Assembly: GCA_020636045.1 (NCBI GenBank)
Contig: JACJYP010000009.1
Span: forward strand, 124,001 to 188,000
Length of the DNA: 64,000 bases
Direction of reading: 5' to 3'
Origin: Lewinellaceae bacterium
GTDB taxonomy: Bacteria > Bacteroidota > Bacteroidia > Chitinophagales > Saprospiraceae
Under the pieces are notes generated by a model. It saw only the letters and a list, made by a program, of their open reading frames with translations, was not told the origin of the DNA and searched no databases. Every line of letters begins with the position of its first letter. Positions within the stretch are counted from its first letter, which is position 1. Positions 50,138 to 60,461 of the stretch are shown piece by piece. Made by a program: the position numbers and the translations under genes.

Positions 50138-53100
50138 TTATTGCCCCTCTTCATCTATTTCTTCGCCTGCTTCCTCGTCCCGCTCTTCCTCCAGTTGATC
50201 GCCATCTTTGCCCTTGCGGACTTCCACGACCGGTTCTTCCGATGTGCCGGTGATGGTCATCGGGATGCCGATCAGGCCGAACGGCGGCAGTCCGAGCCGG
50301 AAGCGCAGGTTCAGCCGGCCGTCCAGGGAGCACTGGCCTTCGATACGCGGGCGGAAGCCCAGCACCTTCATTTTGGTGCGTTCGATGGTGATGAGGTTGT
50401 TGGCGACGGACGAGCGCATCACCACGGCTTTCAGGTCGGGGTCGTTGATCTCGTCCTTGCTGGTGGCCTTGCTCACGGCGCCGAACAATTTCAACCCCTT
50501 CACTTTCACCTGTTCGAGTTTCAAAACGCCTTTCCCCTTGATGCTCGGGTACACGGGCTCCATGCGATCGTTCAGACGACCTTCGAGGGAATATTGCAGC
50601 GAGATCAGCCCGCTGGCTTTTTCTGCTGAACTGGCCATTTCCCGGAACATCGGTATTTCATGATAGGCGCGCTGCACATCGAAGGAGTCGGCTTTTGCGG
50701 AAAAGGTGAACCGCGCCTTGCGCGCATTGACCGGGCTGTAACTGCCTTCCAGGCCAAATTTTGCACCCGCGATCTCGAATTTCGTTTCCCTGAGCAGGAG
50801 TTCCCCCTTTTTCAGGTCCAGTTGTCCGGTAAAATCACGCAGCGTGGTTTGACCGTACGCGATCTCCGCAACCGAAGCCTTCAGGGACAGTTCCATATCG
50901 TTCGGCAGCAACACGACGCCGGTCGCCGGCGCCTGTTGCGCGACCTGCTTCGCCGCCGCCGTTGTGGCGGGGCCGGCAAGCGCCGTAAAATCGTCGATCA
51001 GCAGGCGCGATGATCGTACGCTTAATTCTCCGTAAAGCGGACTCCCGCTGAGTGCGTGTCCGATAAAATTTTGCGCGTACCCGTTGAGCAGAAATTCATT
51101 TTTCCGGTATCGAAGCAAGGCATCGGAAAGCCAGGCTTTGTCCTGATCGAATTTCAGCGTGCAGGCAGGCACGAAAAACGGATCGGGGTAATCGTCGCTG
51201 CGCAACTCCACATTTTTGAGTTGCAAATCGCCTTTTTGTTTGATCCGGTCGTAACGGCCGGCGCGCGCATCTGCCTCCGAGCCCTGCACTTCCAGGTTGG
51301 CCCGCAGGAGGCCGCTGATCCCGTACCCCGAAACGGCAAACACCTGATATATACGGCCGAGGTCGAGGGTTCCGTTTGCACTGAGTTTGTAACGCCAGTC
51401 GGAAGGGTTTTGCAGTTCGGCGCGAAGCGCAAAGGGCTGTTGTTCGAAAGAAAAAGACAGCGGCTCGATGCGCAGCAGCAGGTCGCGGTAGCCGCCGGAA
51501 CGGCCGTGCAGGCTTGCGTTGAGGTTGATATTTTCGATAGGCTTTGGGTAGTACGGCGTTTGCAGGAGACCGTTTTGCCACTGCACGGCGCCCTCCACCA
51601 CAGGGAACAACTTGCGCCCCGCATTGAGACGGCCGTCGGCTTTCAGGTCGGCGTTCAGTTCGCCTTTCAGGACGTATGCATCGAACGGGACGGCCCGGGC
51701 GATGTCGTCCAGCCTGAGCCTGGCGCGCAGGAGGGCATTTATCTTGCTGTTTTCCAGCCTTTCGACGGCTACGCGGCCGGCAATATTCCCCTCGCCAAGC
51801 GCCGCGTGGATCGTATCCAGTGAAAAGGCGATGTCCTGCCATTTGCCCGACTTGCATTCCGAGTGAAAAACGGCGGCAAGGTCGCGCAAAGGCAACTCAA
51901 AGGCCTTGTCATGAAAAAAGCCGTCCTGCAAGGCGCCGTCCAGCCGGTACGCCGGCACACCGGTCACGACCGTTTCTTTTTGTCTGACGGAGCTCCGGTA
52001 ATACCCGTCGGCGTGCAAACGCAGGTCGAGGCGCCCGCGCAGATCGGCCGCTGACAGGCCGATTGCACTGTCGAGCAAGGCGAGGTCGAGTTGTGTGTTC
52101 AGGTCGGCTCGCACATAAGGCTGATCGAGTCCTTTTACATAGCAATCGATGCGCGTCGGCGCGCCGTTCAGGTCGAATTGCAGGGTATCGATCGCCAGGG
52201 CGAGGCTGTCGGTTTGCAGTTTGGGGATATGGATGGATGAATTTACCCAAAGGTGTTGCAGCGGCGCGGGTGCGCCTTTGTGCCGGATGGAACCGTCGTG
52301 CACCCAAAGCCGCAGGCTCAGGTCGGGCGCATCGCCGGTCGCCGCCCTGTACAGCCCTTTCAGGGCGACGGATATCTGCGAGCGGCCGCTGAATTTTGTA
52401 TCGGCGAACCATTGGTCGTATTCGGGCGGCAGGGCGGAAAAGATATTCCCGAAATCGGTGGTGCCCGACACGACGTTCAGGTCGATGTCGTAGCCGTCGC
52501 GCAGGATGGCCATTTCGCCGGAAAAGTCGACGGGCAGGCGGTTTATGAGCAGGTTGTTTTTGGCAAAGCGAAAAACAAGCGATGCCGTATTGATCCCCGT
52601 CACGAGTTCAGCCTGTAGTTTCCGGTTGAGGAAATAGGCCGTGCCGTCGTAGACAAAGTCGAAACTCGCGGCGCGCATGTTCGATTGCAGGTCGAACTGG
52701 CTGCTGGCGAGATCGCCGCGGCCTTCGTAGTAAAAATCCTTCGCCTCGATGAGCATGGGCACGGAGCGGTCGTGATACGTCAGGTGGCATTTTTCAAAAT
52801 AAATGCCGTTGATCTTCAGGCGGGTTTCGCTGCTGTCGCTTTCCGTTTCACCGCCGCCTTTATAAATATTGTAGTTGGCGTTCCCCTGCTTGTCTACCTG
52901 TACGTTGATGCGCGCCTGGTCGACGTAGAACGCATTTACTTCCAGCGTTTCGCGAAAGATGGAGCCGATGTCGAGACCAAAACTGATCGAGGCGCCCGAC
53001 AGCAGCGTATCTTCCTGAAAGGGCGCCGAGCCCGTCAGGGAAAAATCGCGCAGCGTCAGTGTCAGTGCGGGAAAATGTTCGAAAAAGGAGAGGCGCGCGG

Positions 53101-53260
53101 CGGAGAATTCCAGCCGGCCCTCGATATTCTCGTTGGTCCAGCGCTTGATCTGTTCTTCGGCCGAACCCGGGAAAAGGATGGGCCACAGGAACATGAGCAG
53201 CAGGATAGCCGCCAGGGTCAGGCCGATGCCTTTCGCAATGTTGAGGAGTATTTTTTTCAT
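50138..53260 (-). CDS. AsmA-family envelope protein (TamB/AsmA-like bridge)
   Basis: 1,040 residues. N-terminal membrane anchor (IGLTLAAILLLMFLWPILF, residues 12-30), then the AsmA N-terminal domain (RLEFSAARLSFFEHFPALTLTLRDFSLTG), a long run of beta strands, and the AsmA C-terminal region (KLNLRFRLGLPPFGLIGIPMTITGTSEEPVVEVRKG-like end). AsmA/TamB proteins are periplasm-spanning chutes thought to carry lipids to the outer membrane. The last 20 residues are almost all acidic (EERDEEAGEEIDEEG). A 217-bp gap separates it from the T9SS sialidase-like gene upstream. Confidence 0.85.
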   Translation of the reverse strand: MKKILLNIAKGIGLTLAAILLLMFLWPILFPGSAEEQIKRWTNENIEGRLEFSAARLSFFEHFPALTLTLRDFSLTGSAPFQEDTLLSGASISFGLDIGSIFRETLEVNAFYVDQARINVQVDKQGNANYNIYKGGGETESDSSETRLKINGIYFEKCHLTYHDRSVPMLIEAKDFYYEGRGDLASSQFDLQSNMRAASFDFVYDGTAYFLNRKLQAELVTGINTASLVFRFAKNNLLINRLPVDFSGEMAILRDGYDIDLNVVSGTTDFGNIFSALPPEYDQWFADTKFSGRSQISVALKGLYRAATGDAPDLSLRLWVHDGSIRHKGAPAPLQHLWVNSSIHIPKLQTDSLALAIDTLQFDLNGAPTRIDCYVKGLDQPYVRADLNTQLDLALLDSAIGLSAADLRGRLDLRLHADGYYRSSVRQKETVVTGVPAYRLDGALQDGFFHDKAFELPLRDLAAVFHSECKSGKWQDIAFSLDTIHAALGEGNIAGRVAVERLENSKINALLRARLRLDDIARAVPFDAYVLKGELNADLKADGRLNAGRKLFPVVEGAVQWQNGLLQTPYYPKPIENINLNASLHGRSGGYRDLLLRIEPLSFSFEQQPFALRAELQNPSDWRYKLSANGTLDLGRIYQVFAVSGYGISGLLRANLEVQGSEADARAGRYDRIKQKGDLQLKNVELRSDDYPDPFFVPACTLKFDQDKAWLSDALLRYRKNEFLLNGYAQNFIGHALSGSPLYGELSVRSSRLLIDDFTALAGPATTAAAKQVAQQAPATGVVLLPNDMELSLKASVAEIAYGQTTLRDFTGQLDLKKGELLLRETKFEIAGAKFGLEGSYSPVNARKARFTFSAKADSFDVQRAYHEIPMFREMASSAEKASGLISLQYSLEGRLNDRMEPVYPSIKGKGVLKLEQVKVKGLKLFGAVSKATSKDEINDPDLKAVVMRSSVANNLITIERTKMKVLGFRPRIEGQCSLDGRLNLRFRLGLPPFGLIGIPMTITGTSEEPVVEVRKGKDGDQLEEERDEEAGEEIDEEGQ

Positions 53261-53477
53261 GCAGAGTGCCTGTGGAGGTGTCAGGTTCGCACGTTGATGG
53301 TTTCGTATTATTTAGTGCCGCGATCACGTTCGCCCCCATCCGGTCGAATGCTTCCTGAACGATCGCATGATCGGGAGTATGAGCGCTTAAAAGTTGCCGA
53401 TCCAAAAATATGGATGTTCCGGCAAAACAATGCGCCGATATTCCATGCGGTTTTATAAAAAAACGGGTCCGGCAACA

Positions 53478-55028
53478 TCACTCGATCACGATCATGCGCA
53501 GCGTTTTGGTCGTATTGTCCACGTCCAGCCTGCAATAATACTCGCCGGGCGGCAGACCTATTTCATTCAGGCGAATGGGCACAACGTACGATCCGTAACC
53601 GCGTTTTTCTGTGGGCAACACCGTATGCACCATTTGCCCGCGATTGTCGTACAGCCGGACGCTCACATTGGCGTCGCCATGCAGTTTGAACGAAACGTAC
53701 GTGATGTCGGATGCGGGGTTCGGATAATGCTGCACTTCGAGCAGCCGGGTATCCGGCGCATAGGCTGCGGAAGTCAGGCTGTCGAACGGCGTCACATCCG
53801 TCCAGATGCTCAATTGCCCGTTGTGCAGGCGCGTCCAGATCGGCCGCACGATGTTGTTATGCGCCACGATATTCGTGTAATCGCCGAAAAAAACGCCGGC
53901 GGTGGGCAGAAAAGGCGATTCGCTGATCCTTTTATTGACAAAGGTATTGCCGCCGTCCTGGGAGTAGGCGATGTAAACATCTGTCATGTCGCCCGCATAA
54001 TGGCGGCGATCGTAAAAAACAAAATACAGATATCCGTTCGTCTGGTCGATCGCCATCCAGGGAAAAAACTGCTGCTTGCCCGGCGGGTCGTCGTTTATGC
54101 GAACGGGTCCGCTCCAGGTATTGCCGCCATCGGTGGATTTGGCCAGCCAGATATCCGTATCGCCGAATCCGTTCCGCTGGTCGGCCCAGTTGATGTAGAT
54201 CGTACCGTGATGCGGGCCTCCGCTCAGATCGCAGCGGGTGATCGGCAGGCCGTTGGCCCGTTGTATGCTCGTGATGTTATGATCCCAGCCGCCCGGCATG
54301 GGGTCCACCGGTATTTCGTGAGAAAGCCAGGTATTTCCCTGGTCGGTCGAGCGATTGAAAACGATGCCGTTCGGCCCTGCCCAGGACACATACACTTCAC
54401 CGTTGGGGCCGACGGCCGGCGTGGCGCCCTCCACGGTATTGTCGCTGTCGATACAATCGCCGGCAATGCTGTTGATGCGCAATGGCTGCGACCAGTTCGC
54501 CCCGCCGTCCGTAGATTTCGAAAACAGGATAATGCTGCTGTCGGCCGGGTTCGAACTGCCGTAGTCGTCGAACTGGGTCCAGGTCAGGTAAATATTGCCG
54601 TTGTTGCGGTCGATGGCGCTCCATTGCTTGTCCTGTGCTTTCGTCCCGTTGAGGCCGGTAAAACTGCCGTCGTTCCAGCTTTGCCCGCCGTCCTGTGATT
54701 TTTGGCAAACGATCCGGTCGATCCAGTTGCCGGTGGGTGGGTTCGAAAGGTGGAAAAAGTAAAAATTGCCGGCCGGGTCGACGTCGAGGGCCGGATCGCC
54801 CCAAACGCCGTAGGAAGAGGACAAATTATACGCGGTCCAGGTTCTTCCGGTGTCCTGGCTGAGGTAGTATTTGTTGATGTTGGCTGCGGCGACCATGACG
54901 TTCGGATGGTTATAATCCATCATGATCGAGGGTTCGTTGGGCAGGCCGCTGTTGCCGACCAGAATGTTCTGTGCAGTCAGGCAATGACCAATCGCAATGG
55001 TAAAGACGATGGCTAAGAGGTTTCGCAT
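53478..55028 (-). CDS. Sialidase/BNR-repeat secreted protein with T9SS type A tail
   Basis: 516 residues. Signal peptide NLLAIVFTIAIGHCLTAQ. Six Asp-box (BNR) repeats S-x-D-G-G-x-x-W are spread over the propeller: SQDTGRTWTAY, SQDGGQSWNDG, STDGGANWSQP, STDQGNTWLSH, STDGGNTWSGP, SQDGGNTFVNK. This is a six-bladed sialidase-like propeller, though not all have sialidase activity: the catalytic Arg triad and Tyr/Glu pair cannot be assigned with certainty. The C-terminal tail (LEVQHYPNPASDITYVSFKL, RLYDNRGQMVHTV, GLPPGEYYCRLDV) sends it through T9SS to the surface. Likely a glycan-binding or -cleaving exoenzyme. Confidence 0.82.
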   Translation of the reverse strand: MRNLLAIVFTIAIGHCLTAQNILVGNSGLPNEPSIMMDYNHPNVMVAAANINKYYLSQDTGRTWTAYNLSSSYGVWGDPALDVDPAGNFYFFHLSNPPTGNWIDRIVCQKSQDGGQSWNDGSFTGLNGTKAQDKQWSAIDRNNGNIYLTWTQFDDYGSSNPADSSIILFSKSTDGGANWSQPLRINSIAGDCIDSDNTVEGATPAVGPNGEVYVSWAGPNGIVFNRSTDQGNTWLSHEIPVDPMPGGWDHNITSIQRANGLPITRCDLSGGPHHGTIYINWADQRNGFGDTDIWLAKSTDGGNTWSGPVRINDDPPGKQQFFPWMAIDQTNGYLYFVFYDRRHYAGDMTDVYIAYSQDGGNTFVNKRISESPFLPTAGVFFGDYTNIVAHNNIVRPIWTRLHNGQLSIWTDVTPFDSLTSAAYAPDTRLLEVQHYPNPASDITYVSFKLHGDANVSVRLYDNRGQMVHTVLPTEKRGYGSYVVPIRLNEIGLPPGEYYCRLDVDNTTKTLRMIVIE

Positions 55029-55059
55029 ATTATTGTGTTTGAGATGTTTGGAATCAGTT

Positions 55060-55545
55060 TCACAAATGAGCGGTCATGGCGCCCAGTCGAGCCATTTCCG
55101 CGCTCGTAAAATGCAGCGTACGCACCGTTTTCATATCGCCCCACAAGTACTTGTGCCCCCGCAATCCGCGTGTTCGCCGCATCCTTTTGTTCAGGCGACC
55201 GATCTCGCTTTCCGTGGCCACCCTTTTTTCGCCGAGCGTGCCGTATAATTTTATCGCCGGAAAAGTATCGAATCGCCCCCTGAATAACGAAACCAGCCAG
55301 AAACGGGTATGGCTATTTACGGCCAACACACAAACATTGTTATTTGCTTCGGCATGTGCAGGAAGTCTGGAGGGGAATTTTTCAAAATAAAAACCGGTCT
55401 GGTCGTCGTTCAGGAAAAGCGAACCGATCGGTGTGACCGTGGGGCAATGCCCGACGTCTACGGAAGCGACGGCGACGTGAAAATTCGACGCGAAGCTCTT
55501 GTTGAAATGGCGTCTGATATCGTTCCAGTCGGCAATGATGTCCAT
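55060..55545 (-). CDS. Pyridoxamine 5'-phosphate oxidase-like FMN-binding protein
   Basis: 161 residues, small split-barrel flavoprotein family. Early part FHVAVASVDVGHCPTVTPIGSLFLNDDQTGFYFEKFPSRLP is the FMN-barrel start, continuing CVLAVNSHTRFWLVSLFRGRFDTFPAIKLYGTLGEKRV. Not enough to name a reaction. It is likely co-transcribed with the CPBP protease 24 bp upstream, and 31 bp separate it from the sialidase-like gene downstream. No signal peptide. Confidence 0.75.
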   Translation of the reverse strand: MDIIADWNDIRRHFNKSFASNFHVAVASVDVGHCPTVTPIGSLFLNDDQTGFYFEKFPSRLPAHAEANNNVCVLAVNSHTRFWLVSLFRGRFDTFPAIKLYGTLGEKRVATESEIGRLNKRMRRTRGLRGHKYLWGDMKTVRTLHFTSAEMARLGAMTAHL

Positions 55546-55569
55546 TTGTAAAGGCCGTTTTTGATGCTT

Positions 55570-56844
55570 TCAGTCTTCCTCCAGCGCCCGCCGGCACTGT
55601 TCGACTTCCCTTTCGACCGCCGCCCGCATGCCCGGCAGGACTTGTGTCACCCATTTTTTACTTTCTTCCGATAGATAGAAAGGGTTCTCTGCAATCTTGT
55701 AGTGCATCGAGCCTTCGATCTCGGCCATGACTTCATCCGCGCTGGCGGCGCCGTTTGCGAAATTGGGACCGACGAGATAATGCAGTAATTCAGGTGCATA
55801 CCCGGGTTTGTAATACAAAATATGACTGACGATCGGGAAATAAAAGTAGTAGACATCGGTCGTATTCGAGTGAAATCCCAGTGCGTTTACCTGTCCGATC
55901 AGCGCGTCCGTCAATGCCCGGTCGCTATCGCGGTTCAGTTGTTTCAGCAGGGAGTAGGTCTGTCTTCCACTGTCGTTCATATTGCCCTCACGCAGTCCGC
56001 GCAGGTTACCGAAGGTTTTGTCGAACGGCTCCTCTTCCAGTTTTGCGATGATCGACTCTTTCGCCACTTTGCCGATCATGAACAATCCGCCAAGCAGGAT
56101 AAAAGCAAAAAACAGCGCGGTGGGGATCAGCGAATTCCAGTTGGTTCCGCTTGTCGCTTCGGCAACTATTGTTTCGGAATGGCGCCCCACGAGTTCACCA
56201 GTCCCGAACGCGAAGTTGACACATCCATGTAGCAGTGCCGGAATAAAGATATGGCCTGTCCGGAGCAATAAGCCGCCGAAAAAAACGCCGATGGAAATGG
56301 CAAAAAACACCTGAGAGGTGACGCCCCGGAAATTATCGGGCTGGCTGAATAAATTGATAAAATGTACAGATCCGAAGAGCAACCCTGTGCATATGGCGCT
56401 GATATACAAAACCTTGTCCTGTTTTTTGAATATCCTGATAAACATGGGCAAGATGGTCCCTCTGAAAACAAATTCTTCCAGAAATCCCACGGTAAAGACG
56501 GAACCGGTGTACAGGATCAGGGTAACGGCGCTGGCCTCGAGGAAATGCTCCCGGTTACTCATCAGGCCCATAGCGACAAAGGCGCCGGGGATCAGCAGGG
56601 CGTGCAGGTTTTTAGCCTTGCTGCCTTTCTGCAAACCGTTGAACGCAAGCAGGTTGTAATAACCGATCCCATAGATGGCAATAGCGAGAATCGAGCACCT
56701 GACCAGGGCGCCGGCAAGCAGGCGGGCCTGCACCATCTCCATGCCAATGGTATCGGAAAAGTATATTCTCAGCGGCTTTTCCAGCCACAGCAGTGCCAGA
56801 AAAGCAACGAATACCTCAACAATAGCTTTCAATTCCTTTTTCAT
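55570..56844 (-). CDS. CPBP-family intramembrane glutamic endopeptidase (CAAX-type)
   Basis: 424 residues from ATG 56844. About eight membrane segments in the first 270 residues. Family motifs in membrane: EEFVFRG (EExxxR, about 142-148), FGSVHFINLF (second His) and HGCVNFAFG (third). These proteins cut prenylated or bacteriocin-related proteins, or act in immunity to bacteriocins; the target here is unknown. The C-terminal 150 residues (TYSLLKQLNRDSDRALTDALIGQVNALGFHSN onward) are soluble and not part of the core family, an unusual extension. First gene of a likely CPBP - PNPOx unit. Confidence 0.85.
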   Translation of the reverse strand: MKKELKAIVEVFVAFLALLWLEKPLRIYFSDTIGMEMVQARLLAGALVRCSILAIAIYGIGYYNLLAFNGLQKGSKAKNLHALLIPGAFVAMGLMSNREHFLEASAVTLILYTGSVFTVGFLEEFVFRGTILPMFIRIFKKQDKVLYISAICTGLLFGSVHFINLFSQPDNFRGVTSQVFFAISIGVFFGGLLLRTGHIFIPALLHGCVNFAFGTGELVGRHSETIVAEATSGTNWNSLIPTALFFAFILLGGLFMIGKVAKESIIAKLEEEPFDKTFGNLRGLREGNMNDSGRQTYSLLKQLNRDSDRALTDALIGQVNALGFHSNTTDVYYFYFPIVSHILYYKPGYAPELLHYLVGPNFANGAASADEVMAEIEGSMHYKIAENPFYLSEESKKWVTQVLPGMRAAVEREVEQCRRALEED

Positions 56845-57025
56845 GTAGCCTGAAGGGTAGATGCTATGCGTATACAATAATGATGACAAATACTTGCGGC
56901 AAACCCGTGAATCGCAACAACGCTTTCCCGCAACCCGAACAAATATCCGAATTCTCCTATTTTATCCAAAATGCCCGAATCATACCCTTGTTTGCCCGAT
57001 CTGCCCGACCTTCACGCTCAAAAAC

Positions 57026-58798
57026 ATGTCACGTTCACAGGCACTCACACTGCTGCTTTTGTTTCCTTTTTTATCCTGTAAAATGCCGCGTACCATGCCG
57101 CTGTTCAGTATTCCCTTCGAAAAAAACGACAACCAGACCCTGAGTTACCGGGAAGCCATCGCCTGCTATGAAAAAATGGCGGCCGCTTATCCGAAGATCT
57201 TTCAGCTCACCCCGACGGGCAGTACGGATGTCGGCGAACCGCTACATGTTGCCGTGCTGAATACCGCCGGCGAGTTCGATCCGGATAAGATCAGGCGCGC
57301 GGGCAAACGCATCCTGATGATCAACAACGGCATCCACCCCGGTGAGCCGGAGGGCATCGACGCGACGGTGTTGCTGCTCCGCGCATACCTGGAAAAGCCC
57401 GAACTGCTGAAAAAACTGGAGCACATCGCGCTGGTCGTCATCCCGGTGTACAATGTGGACGGCTGCCTCAACCGCAATTCCTTCACCCGCGCCAACCAGA
57501 ACGGTCCGGAAGCGTACGGATTTCGCGGAAATGCCCGCTACTACGACCTCAACCGCGATTTTGTCAAGTGCGATTCGCGCAACGCGCGCAGCTTCAACCA
57601 CATTTTCAGCACCTGGAAACCCGATATTTTTATCGACAACCACACGAGCAACGGCGCTGATTACCAGTACACCATGACGCTGATCGCCACCCAGCACGAC
57701 AAACTGGAAGCGCCGCTCGGCCGCTTTTTGCAGGAAACCATGCTGCCGGAACTGTACGGCGCCATGAAAGCGAAAAAGTGGGAAATGATCCCTTACGTCG
57801 ACACACCCGGCGAAACGCCCGACAGCGGGATCAATGGCTTCAGCGATTCGGGGCGCTACTCCACCGGCTATGCCGCACTGTGGAATACCATCGGCTTCAT
57901 GCCCGAAACCCATATGCTGAAACCCTTCCGCGACCGCCTGTGGAGTACCTACGCGTTCATGGAGGCGGTCATAGATTTTACGGGCACGCATCGCGAGGAG
58001 ATCGCAAAAGTCCGCGCCGAGGCATTTCAGCGCACACGCAGCAAACAGGTGTTCGAACTCGACTGGGCGCCCGACCAGCAAAAACACGACACACTGATAT
58101 TCAAAGGATACGAGGCAAAGTACAAACCCAGCGATGTGAGCGGCTTGCCGCGCTTGTGGTACGACCGCGAGGCTCCGTATGAAAAGCCCATCCCCTATTA
58201 CAATTATTTCAAACCCGTGCTCAGCGTGGAGAAGCCGGTGGCGTATATCATCCCGAAGGCATGGGAAACCGTGATCGATCGCCTGCAAAACAACGGCGTC
58301 GCCATGCAGCGGCTTTCGGAAGACGTGCAACTGGATGTGGAAACGTATTTTATAAGGGACTTTAAAACGCGCGAACACTGGGAGGGGCACTACTACCATC
58401 ATTCGATCGGTATCGAGAAAAAAACGATGGCCCGGAACTTCAGCAAAGGCGACTTCGTGGTTTTCACGGATCAGGACGCCAATCGCTATCTGGTCGAAAC
58501 CCTCGAACCCAACGCGCCGGACTCGTGGGTGGCCTGGAATTTTTTCGACCCCGTCCTGATGCAGAAAGAGTATTTCTCCGCCTATGTTTTCGAAGACCTG
58601 GCAGCACAATACCTCGACGAGCATCCCGAACTGCGGGCTGAACTCGACGCCAAACGCAACGCCGAGCCCGAATTTGCCGCCAATGCACGGGCGCAACTGG
58701 ACTGGGTGTACCGGAAGTCGCCGTGGTACGAACCGGGTCACCGCATGTACCCCGTCGGCAGGCTGCTCAAGTCCTCAGCGTTGCCGCTGGAAAAATAA
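57026..58798 (+). CDS. M14-family metallocarboxypeptidase lipoprotein
   Basis: 590 residues from ATG 57026. Lipoprotein signal LLLLFPFLSC, so surface or periplasmic. Zinc motif HPGEPEGID (HxxE) near residue 100; third ligand in DNHTSNGADYQYTMT near 190; substrate-binding RGN and NRDF in YGFRGNARYYDLNRDF; catalytic Glu in MPETHMLKPFRDRLW near 290. All core M14 elements are there. The following 250 residues are a beta-rich domain of unknown role. Members trim C-terminal residues from peptides. Divergent from the CPBP gene. Confidence 0.9.
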   Translation: MSRSQALTLLLLFPFLSCKMPRTMPLFSIPFEKNDNQTLSYREAIACYEKMAAAYPKIFQLTPTGSTDVGEPLHVAVLNTAGEFDPDKIRRAGKRILMINNGIHPGEPEGIDATVLLLRAYLEKPELLKKLEHIALVVIPVYNVDGCLNRNSFTRANQNGPEAYGFRGNARYYDLNRDFVKCDSRNARSFNHIFSTWKPDIFIDNHTSNGADYQYTMTLIATQHDKLEAPLGRFLQETMLPELYGAMKAKKWEMIPYVDTPGETPDSGINGFSDSGRYSTGYAALWNTIGFMPETHMLKPFRDRLWSTYAFMEAVIDFTGTHREEIAKVRAEAFQRTRSKQVFELDWAPDQQKHDTLIFKGYEAKYKPSDVSGLPRLWYDREAPYEKPIPYYNYFKPVLSVEKPVAYIIPKAWETVIDRLQNNGVAMQRLSEDVQLDVETYFIRDFKTREHWEGHYYHHSIGIEKKTMARNFSKGDFVVFTDQDANRYLVETLEPNAPDSWVAWNFFDPVLMQKEYFSAYVFEDLAAQYLDEHPELRAELDAKRNAEPEFAANARAQLDWVYRKSPWYEPGHRMYPVGRLLKSSALPLEK

Positions 58799-58953
58799 CG
58801 AACGGCGCATTTTTGCATCTGCCGTCTACCGTCCGGCATCCACCGTCCACAGAAACAAACTCTTTATAGAATTTCAAGGGGACAACTAATCAGTTTACCT
58901 TACTCTTGCATTCGGATAAAACGGCTGATACAGGATCAATCCATTAAAAGAAC

Positions 58954-60399
58954 ATGAAATACACTTTCAAAACTGCTGCCATACTCGCCGCACTGCTATG
59001 GGCGGCGAGCGGCACTGCACAGGAGATATGGACGCTCGAACGCTGCATTCTCTACGCGCAGGAAAACAACATCACCCTCCAACAGGCAAAAGCCAACGTA
59101 AAGACCACCATACTCGCCGAGCGCCAGGCAAAAGCCTCGCGGCTGCCCAGTGTGAGCGCCAGTTTCAACGCGGGGGAACAATTCGGCCGTACGATCGATC
59201 CGACCACCAACCAGTTCAGCACCATCGCCACCGGCTACAACAGCGTCGGCGTAAGTGCAGGCATAAGTTTGTTCAACGGCGGCCAGATACACCACGGCGT
59301 GCGTCAGGCGGCCTGGGATACACAGGCCGCACAGGCCGACGCCGACCAGAGCGCCAATTCGCTGGCGTTGCAGATCGCCCAGGCATACCTGAACATACTG
59401 TTGTTTGAAGAACAGCTCCAGAATGCGCAGAAAAGGGTGTCGCAAAGTGAAGAACAACTCAATGTGACGCAAAAACTGATCGATGCGGGCAACCTGCCCA
59501 TGGCCGATCGCTACAACATCCTGGCGCAACTCGCACAGGCCCAGCAAGCCGAAGTACAGGCGCAGAACAGCCTCGACCTTGCCTTCCTGACCCTGAAGCA
59601 ACTGCTGCAACTGGAACCGGACTTCGAACTCCAGATCGAGCGGCCGGTGATCCCGATACCTGCCGATGCCGATCCCGACGCACAGACGCTGACGCCGCTG
59701 TACAATACGGCGCTGAATACACAACCGAATATCCGCGCAGCGGAGTACCGCATCAAAAGCGCCGAAGAAGGCATTTATCTGGCAAAATCTGCCTACTGGC
59801 CCTCCGTATCGCTGTTTGCCAACCTCAATTCCAACTACTCGACTGCGTACAAACTGCCCGGCAACTATCTCCAGATCGTCGAGCCCAACTACCCGATCCG
59901 TCTCGACGGCGAGAACAAGACCCTGCAGTTTATCGGCGACACCGTCAGGGTGCCGCAGAATATCAACACCGTAAAATACCTCGATCAGATCGATCAGAAC
60001 TTCGGTCAGAGCGTCGGGCTCAGCATCAATATTCCGATCTACCAGAACGGCCGGGTCCGCCTCAACGTGGAGCGCGCGCGGCTCAATGTGCTGAACGCGC
60101 AACTGCAGCAAAACCAGACGCAGCAGCAACTCAAGAACGATATCCAGACGGCGATCGCCAATGCCCGCGCCGGGCGCAGGCAACTCGAAGCCGCACAGAA
60201 ATCGTTCGACGCCAACGAGATCGCTTACCAGAATACGGTGAAGCGTCATGAACTGGGCGCAGTGAACACGCTCGATCTGACGACGGCAAAAAACAACCTG
60301 GATATTGCGGAAAACGACCTCACCCTGGCGCGCTACGATTACCTGTTCAAACTGAAGATACTCGACTTTTACGAGGGGAGGCCGCTAAAACTGGATTGA
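58954..60399 (+). CDS. TolC-family outer-membrane efflux protein
   Basis: 481 residues. Signal peptide (AAILAALLWAASGTAQ), then TolC start EIWTLERCILYAQENNITLQQA, and two pseudo-repeats of paired long helices: SLALQIAQAYLNILLFEEQLQNAQKRV and QNQTQQQLKNDIQTAIANARAGRRQLEAAQKSFDANEIAYQNTV (shown in part), separated by beta strands such as SVSASFNAGEQFGRTIDP and SVSLFANLNSNYS. It forms the trimeric outer-membrane channel of tripartite efflux or secretion. The adaptor (61424) follows after a convergent gene, an unusual interruption. Confidence 0.92.
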   Translation: MKYTFKTAAILAALLWAASGTAQEIWTLERCILYAQENNITLQQAKANVKTTILAERQAKASRLPSVSASFNAGEQFGRTIDPTTNQFSTIATGYNSVGVSAGISLFNGGQIHHGVRQAAWDTQAAQADADQSANSLALQIAQAYLNILLFEEQLQNAQKRVSQSEEQLNVTQKLIDAGNLPMADRYNILAQLAQAQQAEVQAQNSLDLAFLTLKQLLQLEPDFELQIERPVIPIPADADPDAQTLTPLYNTALNTQPNIRAAEYRIKSAEEGIYLAKSAYWPSVSLFANLNSNYSTAYKLPGNYLQIVEPNYPIRLDGENKTLQFIGDTVRVPQNINTVKYLDQIDQNFGQSVGLSINIPIYQNGRVRLNVERARLNVLNAQLQQNQTQQQLKNDIQTAIANARAGRRQLEAAQKSFDANEIAYQNTVKRHELGAVNTLDLTTAKNNLDIAENDLTLARYDYLFKLKILDFYEGRPLKLD

Positions 60400-60412
60400 T
60401 CTTGCAGATTCA

Positions 60413-60451
60413 TTCGCGCCGGGAGTGTAATAAAATGACTTCCGGCGCGAA
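60413..60451. terminator. Hairpin between the convergent tolC-like and hypothetical genes
   Basis: TTCGCGCCGG (60413-60422) pairs perfectly with CCGGCGCGAA (60442-60451). No T tract on either side, so it may stop both strands weakly or simply be a stable palindrome. Confidence 0.5.
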
Positions 60452-60461
60452 CGAAGGTTCA

